Positions 9,660 to 21,620 of a DNA stretch of 64,000 nt are shown here, piece by piece. How positions within the stretch are numbered: the first letter of the stretch is position 1; each line of letters opens with the position of its first letter. This DNA is from an uncultured Hyphomicrobiaceae bacterium. GTDB lineage: Bacteria > Pseudomonadota > Alphaproteobacteria > Rhizobiales > CAMYJA01. Below the pieces are notes generated by a model. It searched no databases. It saw nothing but the letters and a program-made list of their open reading frames with translations, and was not told the DNA's origin. The stretch covers positions 184,478-248,477 of the forward strand of contig CAMYJA010000002.1 of assembly GCA_947258705.1 (NCBI GenBank). The letters are read 5' to 3'. A program made the position numbers and the translations under genes.

Positions 9660-11108
9660 ATGGGTTTGAACATACAAGAAAACATTGCGGCAGGCATGTT
9701 GTTCGGAAAAACCGGCATGCGCGCCCTGCCGCTCATATTCTGCTCATTCCTGATAATCGGTTTCGGGCAATTTGTGCAATCCACGCCCGTTCACGGCCAG
9801 ACAAGCACGGTTCCAAAACGTGACGAGGCCCAGCGGTCCCTGCGAAACCGAAAACAGGATTTGGAAAAAACGCTTCAGCAGCAGAAACAAGTTCAAAAAG
9901 ATGTCGTCTTTCTCAAAAAAGAAAGAGCGCGGCTGAACAGAAAGCTTGTCGATACGGCCGGGCTGGTCAAACAGGGCGAAGCACGCTTGTCGCAACTTGA
10001 AGACCGGCTTGGAGAACTCAATGAGCAGGAAAAGCTGGTTCGCGGATCGCTCAAACGGCAACATGGCACGTTAAAGAGACTTCTCGCAGCGATGCAGCGG
10101 ATGGGACGCAATCCGCCTCCGGTGGTGGTGACGCGTCGTGACGATGCCCTGGATATGGTGCGAAGCGCGATGATGCTGGCCAAAGTCTTCCCGAAACTCA
10201 GGGGAAAAGCTCTGGCGCTTGGCGAAAAACTCAGCGAACTCCAGCGCATCATGACAATCACGCAGGAGAAACGCGACAGGTTGAGCACCGAAAACAAGCG
10301 TCTCGCGGACACAAGGCTGAAACTCAAGACGCTGGTTGCGGAAAAGCAGAATACGATTTCAATGCGTCATTCGGAACTGGTTGAAATCCGCCAAGCTGCC
10401 GAAAGGCTTTCACGCTCCGTAACGGATCTGAATGTCTTGATCTCTAAACTTGATGAAGTGGTGGCGGACAAAAGCAAACTGGGCGAGTATCAGCGGGAAT
10501 TGGCCCAACGCAAAGCAGAGAGCGATGGGCCGGATACCAAACCGGCGCAAGGAAAAAAAGCCCCAAAAATTGCTGACAAGCAGGAAACGCCCTCAAAACC
10601 GGCTGTCGAGTTGCGGCCTTCGTCACGACGGTTTGCAATGCTCAAGCCCGGACGCCTGAAGCCAACCATCAGCTTCAGAAAATCCAAGGGCTCGTTACTG
10701 ATGCCAGCGAGTGGCCGCCATCTTCTCAAATTTGGCGATAAAACGAGATTTGGGACGAAATCCAAGGGCATCGCCATCGCCACGCGCCCGGCCGCCCAAA
10801 TAACGTCACCATCGGATGGTTGGGTGGTGTTTGCAGGACCGTTCCGTTCATATGGACAGCTCTTGATTATTAATGGCGGCGGGGGGTACCATGTGCTGCT
10901 CGCGGGCTTGTCTCAAATTGACGTGTCGCTTGGCCAGTTCGTCATCAAGGGCGAACCGGTCGGCATTATGGGTGAGAGAGCAAAAACTTCCCAACCGGAG
11001 AGTGGTCAGGATGCGAATCCGGTACTATATGTAGAATTAAGGAAAAAGGGCCAGCCTATTAATCCAAAACCATGGTGGGCCCGTGAAACGAAAAAGGTAC
11101 AAGGATGA
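9660..11108 (+). CDS. EnvC-like murein hydrolase activator (coiled coil plus degenerate LytM/M23 domain)
   Basis: Secreted 482-aa protein. A hydrophobic stretch at about residues 20-40 ends near 'VHGQTS', a likely signal peptide. Long coiled coil about 50-270 (repeated 'QQQKQVQKDVVFLKKE', 'LSQLEDRLGELNEQEK'), a basic low-complexity linker, and a C-terminal LytM domain ('GWVVFAGPFRSYGQLLIINGGGGYHVLL'-like segment near 385-420). The zinc-binding His/Asp residues of active M23 peptidases are largely absent, as in EnvC, which activates amidases at the septum rather than cutting peptidoglycan. Its TGA overlaps the ATG of ctpA by four bases, as in other alphaproteobacteria. Confidence 0.9.
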   Translation: MGLNIQENIAAGMLFGKTGMRALPLIFCSFLIIGFGQFVQSTPVHGQTSTVPKRDEAQRSLRNRKQDLEKTLQQQKQVQKDVVFLKKERARLNRKLVDTAGLVKQGEARLSQLEDRLGELNEQEKLVRGSLKRQHGTLKRLLAAMQRMGRNPPPVVVTRRDDALDMVRSAMMLAKVFPKLRGKALALGEKLSELQRIMTITQEKRDRLSTENKRLADTRLKLKTLVAEKQNTISMRHSELVEIRQAAERLSRSVTDLNVLISKLDEVVADKSKLGEYQRELAQRKAESDGPDTKPAQGKKAPKIADKQETPSKPAVELRPSSRRFAMLKPGRLKPTISFRKSKGSLLMPASGRHLLKFGDKTRFGTKSKGIAIATRPAAQITSPSDGWVVFAGPFRSYGQLLIINGGGGYHVLLAGLSQIDVSLGQFVIKGEPVGIMGERAKTSQPESGQDANPVLYVELRKKGQPINPKPWWARETKKVQG

Positions 11109-12445
11109 TACGTAAACCTGAAATCGCTTTCTGGGTCTTTGTCGTGGCCTCGGTCATGGCCGTCAGCACGACCGCCTTCAATGTCATGCGCTCGCGCAGC
11201 GCTGAAGCGGCGGGCGCCGATATCTACCGGCAGCTCGATCTTTTTGGCGATGTTCTGGAACGCGTCAGGTCCGACTATGTCGAAAAACCAAAAGATGAAA
11301 AACTCATCGAATCGGCCATTAACGGCATGCTTGCGGCCCTCGATCCTCATTCCTCCTACCTGAACCCAAAACATTTTCGTGACATGCAGGTGCAGACGCG
11401 CGGCGAATTCGGCGGTCTCGGGATCGAGGTTACAATGGAAAACGGCGTCGTGAAGGTGGTTTCTCCCATCGACGGAACGCCCGCGGACCGTGCCGGCGTG
11501 CAGGCCAGCGACCTGATCACCCATCTCGATGGCGAACAAATTGTCGGTCTTACGCTCGGGGAAGCGGTCGAAAAAATGCGTGGCCGCGTCAACACCCCCA
11601 TATTACTGACAATCGTGCGCAAGGGCGTCGATGATCCCTTCGATATCAAGATCGTCCGGGATGTCATCCGCATCAATCCCGTCAAGGCACGGGCCGAAGA
11701 GGATGTGGGCTATGTCCGGATTACGACTTTCAACGAGCGGACCAATGCCAATCTGAAGACTTCGGTAGCCGAGTTGAAAAAGAAAATCGGCTCAAAGCTC
11801 AAGGGATTTGTTATCGACCTTCGCAATAATCCGGGCGGCCTGCTCGATCAGGCGATTTCAGTCTCGGATGCTTTCCTTGAAAAGGGTTCGATTGTTTTGA
11901 CGCGCGGACGCAATCCCGACGAGGCACAGCGCTCGAACGCCCGCCCCGGCGACATTACGGATGGCCGCAAAATTGTCGTACTCATCAATGGCGGTTCGGC
12001 CTCCGCATCGGAAATCGTTGCCGGCGCTCTTCAGGATCACAAGCGAGCTACCATTATCGGTACGCGCTCCTTTGGAAAGGGCTCTGTCCAGACGATTATC
12101 CCGCTGGGTCCAAACGGAGCTATCCGGCTGACCACGGCGCGCTATTACACGCCGTCCAATCGCTCTATTCAGGCGAAGGGCATCGATCCCAATATCGTGG
12201 TAAATCAGAAATTACCTGAGGAACTGAAAAAGAAGAAAGTTAAACCAAGGGGTGAAGCAAGCCTCAGGGGACACTTGAAAAATGAGAGCCAGGAGGAAGC
12301 TTCAGGTTCGTCGTCTTATGTTCCCAAGGATCCGAAAGAGGACACCCAGTTGATCTATGCGCTCAATATGCTGCGTGGCATCAAACAGGGACAGACTGCA
12401 GCCAAAATCAACCCTCTGCCTTCGGAAAAAACAAAACCGAATTGA
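11105..12445 (+). CDS. ctpA: Carboxy-terminal processing protease, S41 family
   Basis: Periplasmic tail-specific serine protease, 446 aa. N-terminal signal or anchor segment 'AFWVFVVASVMAVSTTAF', PDZ domain at about 85-165 ('GGLGIEVTMENG', 'SPIDGTPADRAGV'), and S41 catalytic domain about 195-370. The nucleophile lies in 'NGGSASASEIVAGAL' and the general-base lysine in 'GTRSFGKGSVQT'. A charged tail of roughly 75 residues follows. Translationally coupled to the EnvC-like gene (ATGA overlap). Confidence 0.95.
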   Translation: MIRKPEIAFWVFVVASVMAVSTTAFNVMRSRSAEAAGADIYRQLDLFGDVLERVRSDYVEKPKDEKLIESAINGMLAALDPHSSYLNPKHFRDMQVQTRGEFGGLGIEVTMENGVVKVVSPIDGTPADRAGVQASDLITHLDGEQIVGLTLGEAVEKMRGRVNTPILLTIVRKGVDDPFDIKIVRDVIRINPVKARAEEDVGYVRITTFNERTNANLKTSVAELKKKIGSKLKGFVIDLRNNPGGLLDQAISVSDAFLEKGSIVLTRGRNPDEAQRSNARPGDITDGRKIVVLINGGSASASEIVAGALQDHKRATIIGTRSFGKGSVQTIIPLGPNGAIRLTTARYYTPSNRSIQAKGIDPNIVVNQKLPEELKKKKVKPRGEASLRGHLKNESQEEASGSSSYVPKDPKEDTQLIYALNMLRGIKQGQTAAKINPLPSEKTKPN

Positions 12446-12592
12446 TTCAGGCTGCGAGGGAAATGCGGTTCGGACGCGATTGACAGATTGTCGCCATGAG
12501 TGGCAGTCAATGTTCGTGTCATCCGCCATGTACCGCGGTATGTGGACCGCGCCGTTCAGCCGGTGGTGGTCGGTCATAGATGATCCAGGGGC

Positions 12593-13444
12593 TTGCTTGA
12601 ATTGAAAACGCTTGCATCTTTTGTTGTGGTCGTTGGCCTTGGCGTTACCTCGGCGGTAAAATGGTTCGAGGCGCCAAGCGAGCTGCTCGTCGGCGAGCCG
12701 ATCACCATCATTGAGATCGGGCCGCAAGTTGAAGCGGCGCCCGAACCCGCAAATTCCGAATTCTCAATACCCGAGCCCTCAATTCCCGAGCCCTCATATT
12801 CAGAACCCGCCGATTCCGCACCCTACCCCGGCTTGAACAGCGATGGCAGCGTCATAAGAAACGAGGGGATCGAAACTCAACCGACCGCGGCCGCCCCGCC
12901 GCAGGATGCGCCCGTCCCCCTTGCTTCGCTGGCCGGCAGAGAAGAACCTGTCGAAAACGATGGTTCGCCTGTCCAGCAGGTTTCAGCGCCGCAAGATGAG
13001 GTTCCCGCAATTGCCTCCCAGGCCGAGAGCGGGGAACCGGCCGAGAATCCCGCCCCTCCTGTCCGACAGGCTTCCGTGCCGGATGAAGTGCAACAGGAAA
13101 TCAGGGCGCTCTCAACCACAAGCCGCGTTGAATCAAGCGTCATTACCGATCAGAAATTGCAACAACCCGAGGTGGTGTCACCGGAGACTTCGGAAAATGT
13201 CGGGATTGAACGCCCGGAAATCCCGCTGCCCGTGCGGTCGCCCTTCACTTTAGGTCCTAACGTTTCAGCAACCGTCGCAGGTTCGGTTCTGGTCGATCAA
13301 GACGCCAATGCCGGGAGCGCTGTTCAGGGAGCAGAGCGTGCCGCTCAGATCCGGGCGAGGCAGGCAGCGGCAGCGAAGGCGAAGGCGAAGGCAAAAGATC
13401 TGGACCCGGAGGACTGGACATACGAGCCCCTCGGCCTCGACTGA
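12593..13444 (+). CDS. Hypothetical Pro/Glu-rich membrane-anchored protein
   Basis: 283 aa, start uncertain: TTG at 12593 or TTG at 12602, the latter preceded by AGGGG at a 10-base spacing. One hydrophobic segment near residues 6-22 ('LASFVVVVGLGVTSAV') suggests an anchor or uncleaved signal. The rest is low-complexity, with repeated 'PEPS' and 'SEPA' units, about 200 residues of Pro/Glu/Ala, and an Ala/Lys helix near the C-terminus. In many Rhizobiales this slot between ctpA and rppH holds a divergent polysaccharide deacetylase; no deacetylase domain is visible here. Function unknown, probably periplasmic. Confidence 0.65.
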   Translation: MLELKTLASFVVVVGLGVTSAVKWFEAPSELLVGEPITIIEIGPQVEAAPEPANSEFSIPEPSIPEPSYSEPADSAPYPGLNSDGSVIRNEGIETQPTAAAPPQDAPVPLASLAGREEPVENDGSPVQQVSAPQDEVPAIASQAESGEPAENPAPPVRQASVPDEVQQEIRALSTTSRVESSVITDQKLQQPEVVSPETSENVGIERPEIPLPVRSPFTLGPNVSATVAGSVLVDQDANAGSAVQGAERAAQIRARQAAAAKAKAKAKDLDPEDWTYEPLGLD

Positions 13445-13524
13445 GGGTGCTTCAGATTTTACGAGGAGCTGCAATCCGGTTTTCTGCCGGCGTTGCGTAA
13501 CCGGCGCAGATTTTTCAGGACAAG

Positions 13525-14025
13525 ATGGACACTTCGATTAACAGACTGCCATATCGGCCCTGCGTCGGCATATTTCTGATCAACGCCCAGGGGCTGGTGT
13601 GGATCGGACGGCGTATCGCCAAACCGCATGATCGGCATGACGCGCATGTCTGGCAGATGCCGCAAGGCGGTATTGACGACGGCGAGGACCCGGAGGGTGC
13701 CGCTCTACGCGAGCTCAGGGAAGAAACCGGCGTCGTGACGACGGAAATCCTCGCCGAGACCAAGGAGTGGGTCAATTATGATCTGCCCGATCATCTGCTC
13801 GGCAAGGCCCTTAAAGGCCGCTATTGCGGGCAGACGCAAAAATGGTTCGCCATGCGCTTTCTGGGAACGGACGATGAAGTGAACATACTTGAAAAGCCGG
13901 GGCATAAGGCGGAATTCGATGCGTGGCGGTGGGAACAGGCTTCGGTTCTGCCGGAGCTCATCGTGGAATTCAAACGCCATGTCTATGAAGAGGTTGTAAA
14001 AGAGTTCTCTCATTTACTGGGCTAG
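13525..14025 (+). CDS. rppH: RNA pyrophosphohydrolase (Nudix)
   Basis: Removes pyrophosphate from 5'-triphosphorylated RNA, triggering decay; also the IalA/NudH group. 166 aa, complete. The Nudix box starts at '[19 protein letters not shown]' and continues with 'ETGV', matching GX5EX7REUXEEXGU, at about residues 48-70. '[11 protein letters not shown]' opens the fold. Last plus-strand gene before the convergent atp operon; a set of short direct repeats begins at its stop codon. Confidence 0.95.
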   Translation: MDTSINRLPYRPCVGIFLINAQGLVWIGRRIAKPHDRHDAHVWQMPQGGIDDGEDPEGAALRELREETGVVTTEILAETKEWVNYDLPDHLLGKALKGRYCGQTQKWFAMRFLGTDDEVNILEKPGHKAEFDAWRWEQASVLPELIVEFKRHVYEEVVKEFSHLLG

Positions 14026-14077
14026 AGCGGCTACCGGGCTAGAGCGGCACATCTCAGCCAGTGCGGCATCTCAGCCA
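14019..14077. repeat. Two short direct repeats between rppH and atpC
   Basis: GGGCTAGAGCGGC occurs at 14019-14031 and again at 14036-14048 (17-bp period). It runs straight into a second repeat, GCGGC(AC)ATCTCAGCCA at 14044-14060 and GCGGCATCTCAGCCA at 14063-14077. The first copy includes the rppH stop codon. This fills most of the convergent gap between rppH and atpC; no typical terminator is visible. Confidence 0.85.
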
Positions 14078-14107
14078 AAGCAGCCGTTAGGACTGAGCGA
14101 TATCCGC

Positions 14108-14515
14108 CTAAAGCGCTTCGGCGACAGACTTGACGAGTTTCAATTGCTCCAGCATGTTTTGCGCCGTCGTGCGGCGGTCTTCATCCTTGGCGTCCGCAAT
14201 GTCTTCCTCGGTGTTGGCTATTTCCTGCGCGAGCCATGATTTGTCGAGCTCGTCGAGATCGATCGCCTGCTGCGCCAGCACGGTCAGGCTCAACGGATCG
14301 ACTTCGGCGATGCCGCCGCGGACAAATATCCTGCTTTCCGCGCCATCTTCATCGATCACATCGAGCAGGCCCGGTTTTAATGTCGACAGGACCGGCGCAT
14401 GGTTCGGCAGCACCGTAAAATCGCCCTCGGAACCGGGCACGAGAACCTGCCGGACATCTGCTGAGATGAGCAGTTTTTCCGGTGAAACGAGCTCGAATTT
14501 GAACGTGTCGGCCAT
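14108..14515 (-). CDS. atpC: F1 ATP synthase subunit epsilon
   Basis: Central-stalk subunit that regulates F1. 135 aa, beginning 'MADTFKFELVSPEKLL', with the beta-sandwich domain to about residue 88 ('VPGSEGDFTVLPNHAPVL') and a C-terminal two-helix part. Last gene of the minus-strand operon atpHAGDC. Confidence 0.97.
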   Translation of the reverse strand: MADTFKFELVSPEKLLISADVRQVLVPGSEGDFTVLPNHAPVLSTLKPGLLDVIDEDGAESRIFVRGGIAEVDPLSLTVLAQQAIDLDELDKSWLAQEIANTEEDIADAKDEDRRTTAQNMLEQLKLVKSVAEAL

Positions 14516-14548
14516 GGATCTTTGGTCCTCGTCTTATTCCGAAACCGG

Positions 14549-15912
<1,364 letters not shown>

Positions 15913-15939
15913 TGTTTGTACCTCGTGGTCTTAAACTGA

Positions 15940-16836
15940 TTAGAGCGCTTCGGCGCCTGAAATAATTTCGATAAGTTCTTTAGTAATCTGCGCCTGGCGC
16001 TGACGGTTGTAGATCAGCGTCAGGCTGTCGATCATTTCACCGGCATTTCTGGTGGCGCTGTCCATTGCAGACATGCGCGCACCCTGCTCGGATGCGCCAT
16101 TCTCAAGAAGCGCGCGATAAATCTGGGTCGAAACGTTGCGCGGCAGCAGGTCATTGAGGATTTCGTCTTCCTCCGGCTCATATTCATAGGCTGCGACGGG
16201 ACCCAGGGTTTCCGTATCCGCCTCCCTGTTTTCGCTCTCCGGCAATTTGGCCGGTATGAGCTGCATCGCCGTCGTCTTTTGTTCCATGACCGACTTGAAT
16301 TCGGCGAAATAGAGCGTGCAAATGTCAAACGCGCCTTCGTCGAACATAGCAAGAATACGGGTACCGATTTCCAGCGCGTTTTCATAGCCGATCTGTTTGA
16401 CTTCTTTCAGGGAAATAGTGTCGACAATCGCACTCTCGAATTCGCGCTTGAGAACATCGTATCCCTTGCGGCCGACGCATAAAAATTTAACCGATTTACC
16501 GTCCGCGATCAGACGGCGGGCATGGTCTCGGGCGAGCCGCGCGATATTGGAGTTGAAACCGCCGCACAAGCCCCGGTCGGCCGTCGCGACGACGAGCAAA
16601 TGCGTGTCTTCCTTTCCGGTTCCCACAAGAATAGGCGAGGCGCCTGCCATGTCGGTGACTTTCGCGCCGAGATTGGCCAGCACGCTGTCCATGCGCACGG
16701 CATATGGCCGTCCCGCTTCAGCCGCCTCCTGCGCGCGCCTGAGTTTGGCCGCCGCCACCATCTGCATGGCTTTCGTGATCTTCTGTGTAGACGTCACAGA
16801 AGTGATCCGGTTGCGAAGGTCTTTAAGACTGGCCAT
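15940..16836 (-). CDS. atpG: F1 ATP synthase subunit gamma
   Basis: Rotary shaft of F1. 298 aa, N-terminal helix '[20 protein letters not shown]', conserved '[12 protein letters not shown]' near residues 86-97, and C-terminal helix '[20 protein letters not shown]'. Length normal; no lesion seen. Lies between atpA and the damaged atpD. Confidence 0.97.
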   Translation of the reverse strand: MASLKDLRNRITSVTSTQKITKAMQMVAAAKLRRAQEAAEAGRPYAVRMDSVLANLGAKVTDMAGASPILVGTGKEDTHLLVVATADRGLCGGFNSNIARLARDHARRLIADGKSVKFLCVGRKGYDVLKREFESAIVDTISLKEVKQIGYENALEIGTRILAMFDEGAFDICTLYFAEFKSVMEQKTTAMQLIPAKLPESENREADTETLGPVAAYEYEPEEDEILNDLLPRNVSTQIYRALLENGASEQGARMSAMDSATRNAGEMIDSLTLIYNRQRQAQITKELIEIISGAEAL

Positions 16837-16871
16837 TTCGGCTATGCTCGCTTGTTCGTTGGTTCTAGAAT

Positions 16872-18404
16872 TCAGGCCGCGAAGGATTTCGCGAAACCGT
16901 CGACCGCATCTTTCAGCTTGTCGCCGGTTTCATCGGTTATTTCCTTTTCGCTGCGAATGCTGTCCAGAATTGCGGCATGTTCGTCGCGCATGTAACGAAG
17001 AAGTTCTTCTTCGAAACGGCCAACATCCTTCTGATCCAGCTCATCAAGATAGCCACTGGTGCCGGCGTAAATAGAAACAACCTGTTCCTCCACCTTGAGA
17101 GGCGAGAATTGCGGCTGCTTGAGAAGCTCCGTCAGGCGTGCGCCGCGGTTGAGCAATCGCTGGGTTGCGGCATCGAGATCTGAACCGAACTGCGCGAATG
17201 CCGCCATTTCTCGGTATTGGGCGAGTTCGCCCTTGATGGCGCCGGCGACCTGTTTCATGGCTTTCACCTGGGCGGCAGAGCCAACCCGCGAAACGGAAAG
17301 GCCGACATTCACCGCCGGCCGGATGCCCTGATAAAATAGGTCGGTTTCAAGAAAGATCTGGCCGTCCGTGATCGAAATCACATTGGTCGGAATATAGGCC
17401 GACACGTCATTGGCCTGGGTTTCGATGACCGGAAGCGCCGTCAGCGAGCCCGCGCCATTATCGTCGTTCATCTTGGCCGAGCGTTCGAGCAGGCGCGAAT
17501 GAAGATAGAATACATCGCCCGGAAATGCCTCGCGACCAGGCGGGCGGCGAAGAAGAAGCGACATCTGACGATACGCCACGGCCTGTTTCGAGAGATCGTC
17601 ATAAGAGATCAGGGCATGCATGCCGTTGTCGCGGAAATATTCGCCCATTGTGCAGCCCGTAAACGGCGCCAGGAACTGCATCGGCGCCGGATCGGACGCG
17701 GTTGCCGCGATGATGATCGAATATTCAAGCGCGCCATTGTCCTCGAGTACCTTTACAAATTGCGCGACGGTCGAACGCTTCTGGCCGACGGCGACATAAA
17801 TGCAATAAAGCTTTTCGCTTTCATCGTCCGACTGGTTCAGAGGCTTCTGGTTCAGCATGGTATCGAGAATGATGGCCGTTTTACCCGTCTGGCGGTCACC
17901 GATGATGAGTTCGCGCTGTCCGCGGCCGACGGGGATGAGCGCATCGACGGCCTTCAGGCCGGTCTGCATCGGCTCGTGAACCGATTTGCGCGGAATGATG
18001 CCGGGCGCCTTGACATCGACCATGCGCCGCTCCGATGCCTCAATCGGCCCCTTGCCGTCGATCGGATTGCCCAGGCCATCGACCACGCGGCCGAGCAGGC
18101 CCTTGCCCACCGGCGTATCGACAATGGAACCGGTTCGCTTGACCGTATCGCCTTCCTTGATGCCGCGGTCGTCGCCAAATATAACGACGCCGACATTGTC
18201 GACCTCGAGGTTGAGCGCCATTCCGCGGATATTGCCGGGAAATTCGACGAGCTCGCCCGCCTGAACATTGTCCAGACCGTACACGCGCGCGATACCGTCA
18301 CCTACCGACAGCACCTGCCCGATTTCGGAGACTTCCGCCTCATTGCCGAAATTCTTGATCTGATCCTTGAGGATCGAGGAAATTTCCGCGGCCCGAATAT
18401 CCAT
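16872..18404 (-). CDS. atpA: F1 ATP synthase subunit alpha
   Basis: Non-catalytic nucleotide-binding subunit of F1. 510 aa, P-loop '[10 protein letters not shown]' near residue 170, '[19 protein letters not shown]' and '[18 protein letters not shown]' intact. The ATG at 18402-18404 overlaps the atpH stop by one base, so the two are translationally coupled. Confidence 0.98.
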   Translation of the reverse strand: MDIRAAEISSILKDQIKNFGNEAEVSEIGQVLSVGDGIARVYGLDNVQAGELVEFPGNIRGMALNLEVDNVGVVIFGDDRGIKEGDTVKRTGSIVDTPVGKGLLGRVVDGLGNPIDGKGPIEASERRMVDVKAPGIIPRKSVHEPMQTGLKAVDALIPVGRGQRELIIGDRQTGKTAIILDTMLNQKPLNQSDDESEKLYCIYVAVGQKRSTVAQFVKVLEDNGALEYSIIIAATASDPAPMQFLAPFTGCTMGEYFRDNGMHALISYDDLSKQAVAYRQMSLLLRRPPGREAFPGDVFYLHSRLLERSAKMNDDNGAGSLTALPVIETQANDVSAYIPTNVISITDGQIFLETDLFYQGIRPAVNVGLSVSRVGSAAQVKAMKQVAGAIKGELAQYREMAAFAQFGSDLDAATQRLLNRGARLTELLKQPQFSPLKVEEQVVSIYAGTSGYLDELDQKDVGRFEEELLRYMRDEHAAILDSIRSEKEITDETGDKLKDAVDGFAKSFAA

Positions 18405-18964
18405 CAGCCCACCTCTTTCATGGTCGTTTCGAGATTGTTGAGTTTTGTTTTCAAAGAACTGTCGATCATGCGGCTTCCTATCTTGACGACGAGGCCGCCA
18501 AGGAGCGATGGATCGACATGCGTGTGCAGTTCGACGTCCTGGCCAACAGCCGATTTAAGCGTCGATTTCAATGATTTAATCTGTGCTTTGGAGAGTTCGG
18601 TGGCCGAGGTTACTTCGGCATCGACCTCACCTTTATGGCGGGCAAGGAGCAGGTTGAAGGCCTTGATCATGTCGCCCACCGCAAACAGGCGCCTGTTTCT
18701 CGCCACCAGAGCAAAGAAATTTGCGACCAGGCCCGAATATCCAGCTTTTTTCACGATTGCCGCAATGGCTCCCTGTTGCTGTTCAGCCGTGAAAACCGGA
18801 CTTGATACCAGGCGTTCGAGATCATCGCTTTCATGCAGAGCTTTCGCGAATGCGTTGAGGTCTTCAGCGGCGCTTTTGAGTTCCCCGGCTTCCTCCGCCA
18901 GCTCGAACAGAGCCGTGGCGTAACGACCGGGCATGCCTGCGATTATCGGATCCTTGCCTGACAC
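18404..18964 (-). CDS. atpH: F1 ATP synthase subunit delta
   Basis: Stator subunit joining F1 to the peripheral stalk. Core '[17 protein letters not shown]' at the N-terminus and '[20 protein letters not shown]' at the C-terminus. I place the start at GTG 18962-18964, giving 186 aa, because homologues begin a few residues before the 'GRYA' motif; a GTG at 19001-19003 would add 13 residues without family support. First gene of the operon. Fo genes are elsewhere, as usual in alphaproteobacteria. Confidence 0.93.
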   Translation of the reverse strand: MSGKDPIIAGMPGRYATALFELAEEAGELKSAAEDLNAFAKALHESDDLERLVSSPVFTAEQQQGAIAAIVKKAGYSGLVANFFALVARNRRLFAVGDMIKAFNLLLARHKGEVDAEVTSATELSKAQIKSLKSTLKSAVGQDVELHTHVDPSLLGGLVVKIGSRMIDSSLKTKLNNLETTMKEVG

Positions 18965-19315
18965 CTGATAGTTCCCATTCCAGCGCAATCGCGCCCTCGT
19001 CACCTTGATTTTCGGTGACCCGATATTGCGTAAAATTTGCGATCATTGATGAGGAGAGCGAAGTCTGTCAGCTCCCTCTTTCGAGAGTCGCCATCATCTA
19101 TCACAGGAGCGTTGGCACTTCAACAACAGGGTGGGCTTTGTGTACGATAAAGAGTGGATTTTTTTTACGTGGATTTTGACGGATTCGAACGCCAGGGCAT
19201 GATCGTTCCCGATGGCGCCAAGTCAGGGCTTGCCGCCTGAACCGGAATTGTATGTCAAAGACCGATACACGCTTTCGGCGGTAGCGCTCATGCTTCAGCC
19301 TCGAAGGACCGGGCG
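18965..19315. other. Gene-free stretch upstream of the atp operon
   Basis: About 350 bases between atpH and the 3' end of priA, both on the minus strand. It contains a candidate atp promoter (19095-19123) and an A/T-rich patch at 19157-19170. I find no supported gene and no strong hairpin for priA termination. Confidence 0.5.
19095..19123 (-). promoter_or_regulatory. Putative promoter of the atp operon
   Basis: On the minus strand TTGAAG (complement of 19118-19123) and TAGATG (complement of 19095-19100) are 17 bases apart, about 130 bases upstream of atpH. The match to sigma-70 is moderate. Confidence 0.35.
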
Positions 19316-21554
19316 CTAGAGAAAGCTGTATGGATCAATGTCGATGGCCATGCGCAAATCGCCACCCGGTTTCGGCAAGTCCCGGCGCCAGGCCCGCATA
19401 TAGCCGGACAGATCTATTTCCCTGGATGCCTTCACCAGGATGCGATAGCGGTAACGGCTTCGGATAATGCTTATAGGCGCCTCGCTCGGGCCCAGAACGA
19501 GAACCTTGTCCGATCGGGGCGCGCGCAGGCTGACGGTGCGGGCGAATTCCGCCGCGACGTCTCTCGAGCGCGATGAAATGACGATCGCCGCCAATCTGCC
19601 GTAAGGCGGCATCTCCGCCTTCGCCCGCGCATTGATTTCGGTTTCCAGGAAGTCCTCCCGGTCGCCATTGATGATGGACTTCATCACCGGGTGTCCGGGC
19701 ATATGGGTCTGGATCAGACCGCGGCCTTCGGTCCAGGCGCGGCCCGCCCGGCCCGTCACCTGATGCAGTAACTGAAATGTCCGCTCGGCCGCGCGCGGAT
19801 CGGCCTGGCCAAGGCCAAGGTCGCCATCGACCACCCCCACAAGGGCGAGATTGGGAAAGTTATGACCTTTGGCGACGATCTGGGTTCCGATGATGATTTG
19901 CGCTTCACCGGATTCGATTCTTTTCAAGACCGCGCGCAAATCGTGCAGGTCGGTGATGAGGTCGCTCGACAAAAGCGCGAGGTTGGCATCGGGCAGGTTT
20001 TCCGCGACTTCCTCGGCGATCCGCTCCACGCCCGGGCCGCACGGGATCAGGCTGTCCGTATCGGCGCATTTCGGACAGGTCTTCGGAAGTGGCGCCGAAA
20101 AACCGCAATGATGGCAGGCCAGGCGGTCGCGGAAGCGGTGTTCCACCAGCCATGCAGCGCATTGCGGACAGTCGAAACGATGTCCGCATGACCGGCAGAG
20201 GGTCAGTGGCGCATATCCACGGCGGTTGAGAAAAAGCAGCGTTTGCTGTCCCCTGGCCAATGTTTCTCTCATTGCCTCCGTCAGAACGGGCGACAGCCAT
20301 TTGCCGCGCTCCGGCGGATCTCCCTCCTTGCGAAGATCGACCGCCTGAATTGTCGGCATGGATGCGCCGCCGAACCGTTCGGTCAGCCTGACGGAGCGGT
20401 AACGGCCGTCGCGGGCGTTGACCTGGGTCTCGATCGAGGGTGTGGCCGAGGCGAGGACCCGAGGCGAGGACTATCGGAATGTTGCCGATCGAGGCCCGTA
20501 CCACGGCCATGTCGCGGGCATGATAGATGACGCGGTCTTCCTGCTTGAAGCCCGGATCGTGTTCCTCGTCGACCACGATCAATCCGAGATTTTGATAGGG
20601 GAGGAACAGAGCCGAGCGCGCGCCGACAATCGCCCGGGCCCGTCCGGTGGCCACATCCGTCCATGCTCTTGTCCGCTCGCCCTGGCTGATCGAGGAATGC
20701 CATTCAACCGGCAGGCAGCCGAAGCGCTTCTTGAAGCGGGCAAGAAACTGCCCCGTCAGGGCAATCTCCGGCAGCATGATCAGAACCTGCTCTCCCTTTT
20801 CCAGCGCGCGCGCCACGGCCTCGAAATAGACCTCCGTTTTGCCAGATCCGGTAACGCCGTCGAGCAGGGTCGCGGAATAAATGCCCGCGTCGACGAGCGA
20901 CCTCATCAGAGAGACGGCCTCAAGCTGACGATCGCTGAATTCCTGCGCGGTAAAATGGGGATCTGGGACGGAGGGCCGTTCGGGAGAGAGCTCGGCCTCG
21001 ACCAAAGTGCCCGATTTGACGAGACCGCCTATGACGGCGGTGCTGACGCCGGCTTTCTCGGCAAGAGCGGTTTTGGACCAGAGTTCGCCATCCTCGAGCA
21101 ATTCAAGCACCCTGGTGCGGGCCGCCGTCATTCGCTCGGGCGCCGCGCCGCCCCGGCAAACGCCGATCTTGGGTTTTTGATGTTCGAACACGCCTTTGGC
21201 GCTCATGAACATTTTCAGAGTCATGCCGCGATCGGTGAGTGTATATGACGCAATCCAGTCGATGAATTGCAATGCCGTCAAGGGCAATACCGGCACGTCC
21301 AGAGGAGAAATGACAGGCTTGAGACGGCTGTCGTCGACGGTGCGCCCTGCATCTTCATCGCGCTTATGCCATACGACGCCAATTTTTTGCTGACGGCCAA
21401 AGGGAACGAGCACGAACTGGCCGGGCTGCAAATCATACTCCTCCGGGCAGGCATAGTCGTAGGCCAGATCGAGCGCCATGGGCAGCAGAACGGGCACCCG
21501 CCTGACGGGTGGGTGATTTATCTTGTCCTGCTCAACCGGAAAAAGGCTTTCCAT
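19316..21554 (-). pseudogene. priA: Primosomal helicase PriA, frameshifted by an exact 13-bp tandem duplication
   Basis: PriA is the 3'-to-5' helicase that restarts stalled replication forks. The N-terminal part (from ATG 21554) has the DNA-binding domain, Walker A 'DGVTGSGKTEVYF', and the DEEH box 'VDEEHDPGFKQED'. The frame is lost after 'IPIVLAS'. The C-terminal part (from about 20445 to 19316) has the eight zinc-binding cysteines ('CRSCGHRFDCPQC', 'CHHCGF', 'CPKC') and helicase motifs 'GTQIVAKGHNFPN' and 'QVTGRAGRA'. GTCCTCGCCTCGG is present twice in a row at 20446-20471; removing one copy restores one frame of 741 aa. Everything else looks intact. Confidence 0.93.
20446..20471. repeat. 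Exact 13-bp tandem duplication inside priA
   Basis: Plus strand CCGAGGCGAGGAC at 20446-20458 is repeated without change at 20459-20471. It lies in priA motif III coding sequence and shifts the frame by one. The expected protein continues 'VLASATPSIETQ', which reads correctly with one copy. Confidence 0.97.
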
Positions 21555-21620
21555 TATATCGGGGGCCGCTCTCGAAAAATGCCGAATCAGTCCATCATTC
21601 TAATGACCTTGTGGTCAATC

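Noticed and set aside
17499-18923. Long plus-strand open frame (474 codons) opposite atpA and atpH
   Set aside because: Antisense shadow of two fully conserved genes; no ribosome binding site and no recognisable protein sequence.
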